Part shown: piece by piece, positions 61,417 through 64,000 of the stretch
Layout of the letters: the number at the start of each line of letters is the position of its first letter
Position numbering within the stretch: the first letter of the stretch is position 1
Source of the DNA: Streptacidiphilus fuscans
GTDB taxonomy: Bacteria > Actinomycetota > Actinomycetes > Streptomycetales > Streptomycetaceae
NCBI RefSeq assembly: GCF_015690355.1
Contig: NZ_JADPRT010000011.1
Location: 153,961 to 217,960 of the forward strand
Reading direction: 5' to 3'
Length of the DNA stretch: 64,000 bases
Notes under the pieces: generated by a model
Database searches by the model: none
What the model was told of the DNA's origin: nothing
The model's input: only the letters and a program-made list of their open reading frames with translations
Program-made: the position numbers and the translations under genes

Positions 61417-62244
61417 TCACGCGTGCAGGGTGCCGTCCAAGATCGTGACGGCGTTTCCGGTGAGGTGGACGCGGTCGCCGCGGAGAGCCGTGCGTACCAG
61501 GCCGCTGCGTGTGGACGTCTGGAGGCCGGTGAGCTCTTGGCGGCCGAGTCGTGCCGACCAGTACGGGGCGAGCGTGGTGTGGGCGCTGCCGGTGACCGGG
61601 TCCTCGGGGATGCCTCTGGCCGGTGCGAAGAAGCGGGAGACGAAGTCGTGGCCCTGGGTGTCCTTGGCGGCGGGGGCAGTGACGATGATGCCGCGTAGTG
61701 CGTTTCGGGTGGTCAGGTCGGCCACGGCGTCGAGGTCCGGCGTGAGGACCCGGACCGTGCTCTCGTCGGCGAAGATCGCGAGCAGGTCGCCGAGGCCAGC
61801 GGAGTGGAGGGCGGCCTCGGGGATGGCCCCCAGGGCCGTCGCGAGCCCGTCCGGTATGGGCACCGCGGTGGCGGGGACCGCCGGGAAGTCGAGTGTGATC
61901 GCGCCCTCCGCGTCGGCGTGAGCGGCCAGGACCCCGTGGTTCCGGCTCTGGAATCGGACGGTTCCCACGAGGCCCTTCTCCGCGCGCAGCGCGTGCGCGG
62001 TGGCGAGCGTGGCGTGGCCGCACAGGCCGGCCTCGACCCGCGGGGTGAACCAGCGGATCGCCCACTCGGCCTCGGCGGAATCGGGCAACGGAAGGGCGAA
62101 GGCTGTCTCGGAGTGGTTCATCTCGGCCGCGATCCGCTGCATCCAGGCGTCGTCCGGCCACTGCCCGGTCGGCAGCAGGCACACGGCGGCCGGGTTCCCG
62201 GAGAAGGGACGATCAGTGAAGGCATCAACGACGAAAAGGCGCAT
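61417..62244 (-). CDS. PhzF-family isomerase/epimerase-like protein
   Basis: The 275-residue protein has the PhzF N-terminus DAFTDRPFSGNPAAVCLLP, NHSETAFALP with the catalytic-type glutamate, WFTPRVEAGLCGHATLATAH, and GIPEDPVTGSAHTTLAPYW in the second half. These are the family's signature blocks in the right order. Most such proteins are of unknown substrate; only a few act in phenazine synthesis, and no phenazine genes are present. It is complete, lying between decayed regions. Confidence 0.92.
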   Translation of the reverse strand: MRLFVVDAFTDRPFSGNPAAVCLLPTGQWPDDAWMQRIAAEMNHSETAFALPLPDSAEAEWAIRWFTPRVEAGLCGHATLATAHALRAEKGLVGTVRFQSRNHGVLAAHADAEGAITLDFPAVPATAVPIPDGLATALGAIPEAALHSAGLGDLLAIFADESTVRVLTPDLDAVADLTTRNALRGIIVTAPAAKDTQGHDFVSRFFAPARGIPEDPVTGSAHTTLAPYWSARLGRQELTGLQTSTRSGLVRTALRGDRVHLTGNAVTILDGTLHA

Positions 62245-62371
62245 GTCAGGACCTTAACGGTGCCAGGACCTAGGCCACCAAAGGCGATCCAAAGCCGGCG
62301 GACTCACGTGGCCTCGGCACGGCGCGGGGGGCGCGTCCATCCTCGCGATGAGCGTGGGACTCCCGAGTTTT

Positions 62372-62568
62372 GGTTTGCCCGTGCGAGCCCGGCGATGAGG
62401 TTCGCTCGCCCGGCCGTCTCCTCGATTACCACGTGCTCCCGGTCGGCGTGCGCGCCACCGCCGGCCGTTCCCAGGCCATCGAGCGTCGGTACCCGAGCAC
62501 GGCGGTGAAGTTGCCGTCGCTGCCACCGTTGACCACCTGGCCACCCCGCAGCACCCACGAGACGGCCG
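62372..62568 (-). pseudogene. frameshifted C-terminal fragment of an M20-family peptidase
   Basis: One frame reads GGQVVNGGSDGNFTAVLG and the next, after the loss of one base near 62493, reads VPTLDGLGTAGGGAHADREH followed by VVIEETAGRANLIAGLA. Joined, they reproduce the end of M20 carboxypeptidase/deacylase proteins (GGSDGNF-T, PTLDGLG, GGGAH, EHV). The rest of the gene is absent; the integrase remnant abuts it upstream. Confidence 0.8.
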
Positions 62569-62569
62569 A

Positions 62570-62848
62570 TCACGCGCCAGCCACAAGCGCGCACGGCACC
62601 GCGACCGGCGGCCGGTGGTGCCACAGGAAGTTCAAGAACCCCTTCATGTCCCGCGCGATGGCCAGCTTCGTATTCACTGAGAGGCTCACTGTGCCCGGCG
62701 ACAGTACGTAGCCGTTCAGGTCAACGTCGTACTCCCCGGAAGGACTGATCAAGAACGGCGTATCCTCCTGGATCCCCTCACGGTCCAGCCACGTCCGCAC
62801 GTCCAGCGACGTCAGCGCGACCAGTAGCGGCCGAGGCTCTGCAGGCAT
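62570..62848 (-). pseudogene. truncated tyrosine recombinase (integrase), N-terminal part
   Basis: A 92-codon frame starts at 62848 and its residues 30-83 (PFLISPSGEYDVDLNGYV, KLAIARDMKGFLNFLWHHR) look like the N-terminal SAM-like domain of actinomycete site-specific recombinases. After WHHR the sequence leaves the family and stops. The catalytic domain with the R-H-R-Y residues is missing, so it cannot be active. Confidence 0.65.
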
Positions 62849-62935
62849 GGGCCGCTGACGCTACGTCACCCCAAGCTGCCATGGAAGCTCCACACCAGAA
62901 GAAACGACCTTCAAGCGCTTCTGGTCACTGTCCGG

Positions 62936-63068
62936 CTACGCATAATGCAAGACCAGGAGGTTGTTGACCGCGCGGAGCACGGCCAGACTCCCGCTCCCGC
63001 ATGGTGACCTTCGTGATGGCCACGAGGCCGGCGTCCCGCATCACGTCCCGCAGCAGCGCGTAGGGCTT
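62936..63068 (-). pseudogene. frameshifted internal fragment of a Ku DNA-end-binding protein
   Basis: KPYALLRDVMRDAGLVAITK and VTMRERES in one frame continue, after a shift near 62986, as LAVLRAVNNLLVLHYA before a stop. This is the core Ku pattern (K-x-Y-x-L-L-R-x-x-L, V-A-I-x-K-x-x-x-R-x-R-E-x-L-A-x-L-R-x, L-V-L). Only about 44 residues remain of a protein of about 300. Confidence 0.75.
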
Positions 63069-63203
63069 CGTTCTTTGGGGCAAATCGCTGTCGCGGCCCG
63101 TTGGGCGGCTGGTTTTCACAGCTCAGTGCCGGTGCTCGCAACTCTACTCAATGCAACAGGTGTTGTGCGATCGCCGGGTCGAGTGGACCGGGGCGCGCGA
63201 TGC

Positions 63204-63216
63204 TAGGGTCGCGGCC
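63204..63216 (+). promoter_or_regulatory. -10 box suggesting a leaderless transcript
   Basis: TGCTAGGGT carries a -10 TAGGGT at 63204-63209 with an extended TGC before it. Only seven bases separate it from the GTG at 63217, the spacing expected if transcription begins at the start codon. No ribosome site is present. Confidence 0.6.
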
Positions 63217-64000
63217 GTGACTGAGCCGGGCACGGGTTCTGGAATGAGCGAGCGTGACTGCGTCATGAGCGCGCTCGGGCTGCGCGCCGTGCTGGCTTAC
63301 CTCGATCGCGACGCCGTGTCGCTCGCCGCCGTTCTCGAACAGGTGGGGGCGTGGGACGATCTTCCCGAGGTGCCCCCGTTCCCGGCGGACGCACCCCGGT
63401 ACCTCGTCGCAGTCGCCCGTGTGCACCAGTTGACCGAGCACTGGAGGCACGCGGGGGCCCAGGCCGGGCGGACCGCGCCCGGCCCCTCACCGCTTGCTGT
63501 GTTCAACGTGGGCCGCCTTGCCAGCCGGCTCGCGCCCGCGCCCTATCGGGACGGAGCCCAGTGGATGTGTTCGGACTCGGGTCGTGCCCGGCTCGCTCAA
63601 GACTTCGCTGGAACAGTCGCGGAGTTCGGCCCACAATCGCTCCTGGGCGCCTCAGCACTGGCCGCACGTACGGCCAATCGGCTCTTCGCCACCGAGCACG
63701 TGGTCTGTCTCAAGCTGGTCGAGATGATCCGCGCCTACGAGGCCGAGGCCAGCCGGACTCCCCGCAGTGAGCGGAGCGGCGCGGCCAGCGAGAACGAAGC
63801 GAGGGCATATCTCGGGGTCCTCTTCCCCAATGACGCGTTGATGTCTGCACCCGGGCACCTGCCGCCGCACGAGGCCGACATCATCGCCTTGCTCCAGCGC
63901 CACCTGAGTGAAACCCGCGCAGCAGGCACCACTACAGAGCAAGCTGATCTCCTGCGTACCTGGGTCAAGTCGATCCGCGGATTCCATGCGCTCCAGGCCG
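63217..64000 (+). CDS. hypothetical protein, cut by the window end
   Basis: The frame is open from GTG 63217 to the end of the window (at least 261 codons). An in-frame ATG at 63244 is the alternative start. The protein is soluble and mostly helical, with stretches LRAVLAYLDRDAVSLAAVLEQ, quoted here as its part LRAVLAYLDRDAVSLAAVL, and then GRLASRLAPAPYRDGAQWMC, LKLVEMIRAYEAEASRT and HLPPHEADIIALLQRHLSET. No family is recognised. Codon bias is good in the first half and weaker around 63760-63960, which may indicate acquired DNA. Confidence 0.6.
   Translation, partial: MTEPGTGSGMSERDCVMSALGLRAVLAYLDRDAVSLAAVLEQVGAWDDLPEVPPFPADAPRYLVAVARVHQLTEHWRHAGAQAGRTAPGPSPLAVFNVGRLASRLAPAPYRDGAQWMCSDSGRARLAQDFAGTVAEFGPQSLLGASALAARTANRLFATEHVVCLKLVEMIRAYEAEASRTPRSERSGAASENEARAYLGVLFPNDALMSAPGHLPPHEADIIALLQRHLSETRAAGTTTEQADLLRTWVKSIRGFHALQA

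Larger units (their letters stand above)
62245..63216. other. region of decayed genes without an intact coding sequence
   Basis: These 972 bases hold no convincing intact gene. They contain, on the minus strand, remnants of an M20 peptidase, an integrase N-terminus and a Ku protein (listed separately), each truncated and two of them frameshifted. The final 150 bases carry the promoter of the last gene. Confidence 0.7.

Noticed and set aside
61417..62244. PhzF as evidence of phenazine biosynthesis
   Set aside because: No other phz genes are present. PhzF-like proteins are widespread and mostly unrelated to phenazines.

Overview
The window is high-GC actinobacterial chromosome. Codon third positions are overwhelmingly G or C, GTG starts are common, genes often overlap by four bases (ATGA), and the gene content is typical of the Streptomyces, Kitasatospora and Streptacidiphilus group. 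No rRNA, tRNA or CRISPR array was seen. A species cannot be named from the sequence alone.

Layout. Positions 1-5100: an NAD(P)-binding reductase with a MarR regulator, a TetR regulator divergent from a DrrAB-type ABC exporter with two clear operators, and a leucine-rich-repeat protein. 5100-6710: psd and pssA, the phosphatidylserine to phosphatidylethanolamine pair. 7017-16401 (minus strand): a nearly complete ethylmalonyl-CoA pathway cluster, consisting of a tandem-fused 3-hydroxyacyl-CoA dehydrogenase, a TetR regulator, crotonyl-CoA carboxylase/reductase, ethylmalonyl-CoA mutase, a malyl-CoA-lyase type enzyme, a MaoC hydratase and an acyl-CoA dehydrogenase. 16691-25062: a VapBC-like toxin-antitoxin pair, a septum-formation-domain membrane protein, a serine hydrolase behind a large inverted repeat, a Nudix hydrolase, an acetamidase/formamidase, an SRPBCC protein, and an 805-residue MFS exporter fused to three beta-sandwich repeats.

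25466-35582 is a co-directional, mostly overlapping operon for a surface or secreted polysaccharide: two glycosyltransferases, a priming phosphoglycosyl transferase, an O-antigen-ligase/polymerase-like protein, a MurJ-like flippase, a polysaccharide deacetylase, a Wzz-like chain-length protein and a CelD-type acetyltransferase. 35812-50519 holds housekeeping and metabolic genes: YnfA, a beta-propeller protein, an ABC-F ATPase, a small HTH protein, enoyl-CoA hydratase, an SDR without its usual tyrosine, a GH15 enzyme, SURF1, a DEDDh exonuclease with BRCT domain, a zinc alcohol dehydrogenase, a glutarate-type acyl-CoA dehydrogenase/CoA-transferase pair, MoaA and two small conserved proteins. 50643-56382: a TldE/PmbA protein without TldD, a MerR regulator divergent from an MFS exporter, and a UvrA-like ABC ATPase of the drug-resistance type.

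56590-64000 looks accessory. It has an unrecognised 297-residue protein, a LysR regulator divergent from a PEBP-family lipoprotein and two alpha/beta hydrolases, PhzF, and a stretch of broken genes (remnants of an ISL3-type transposase, an M20 peptidase, an integrase and Ku). It ends in an unrecognised partial gene that is probably leaderless.

A family of long imperfect inverted repeats (ends GTTGCAC/GTGCAAC, core AGGGGCGCGGGGAACTGCGC) sits directly 3' of stop codons at five or six places, several between convergent genes. These may act as bidirectional transcript ends. One copy contains a suspicious G14/C11 tract.
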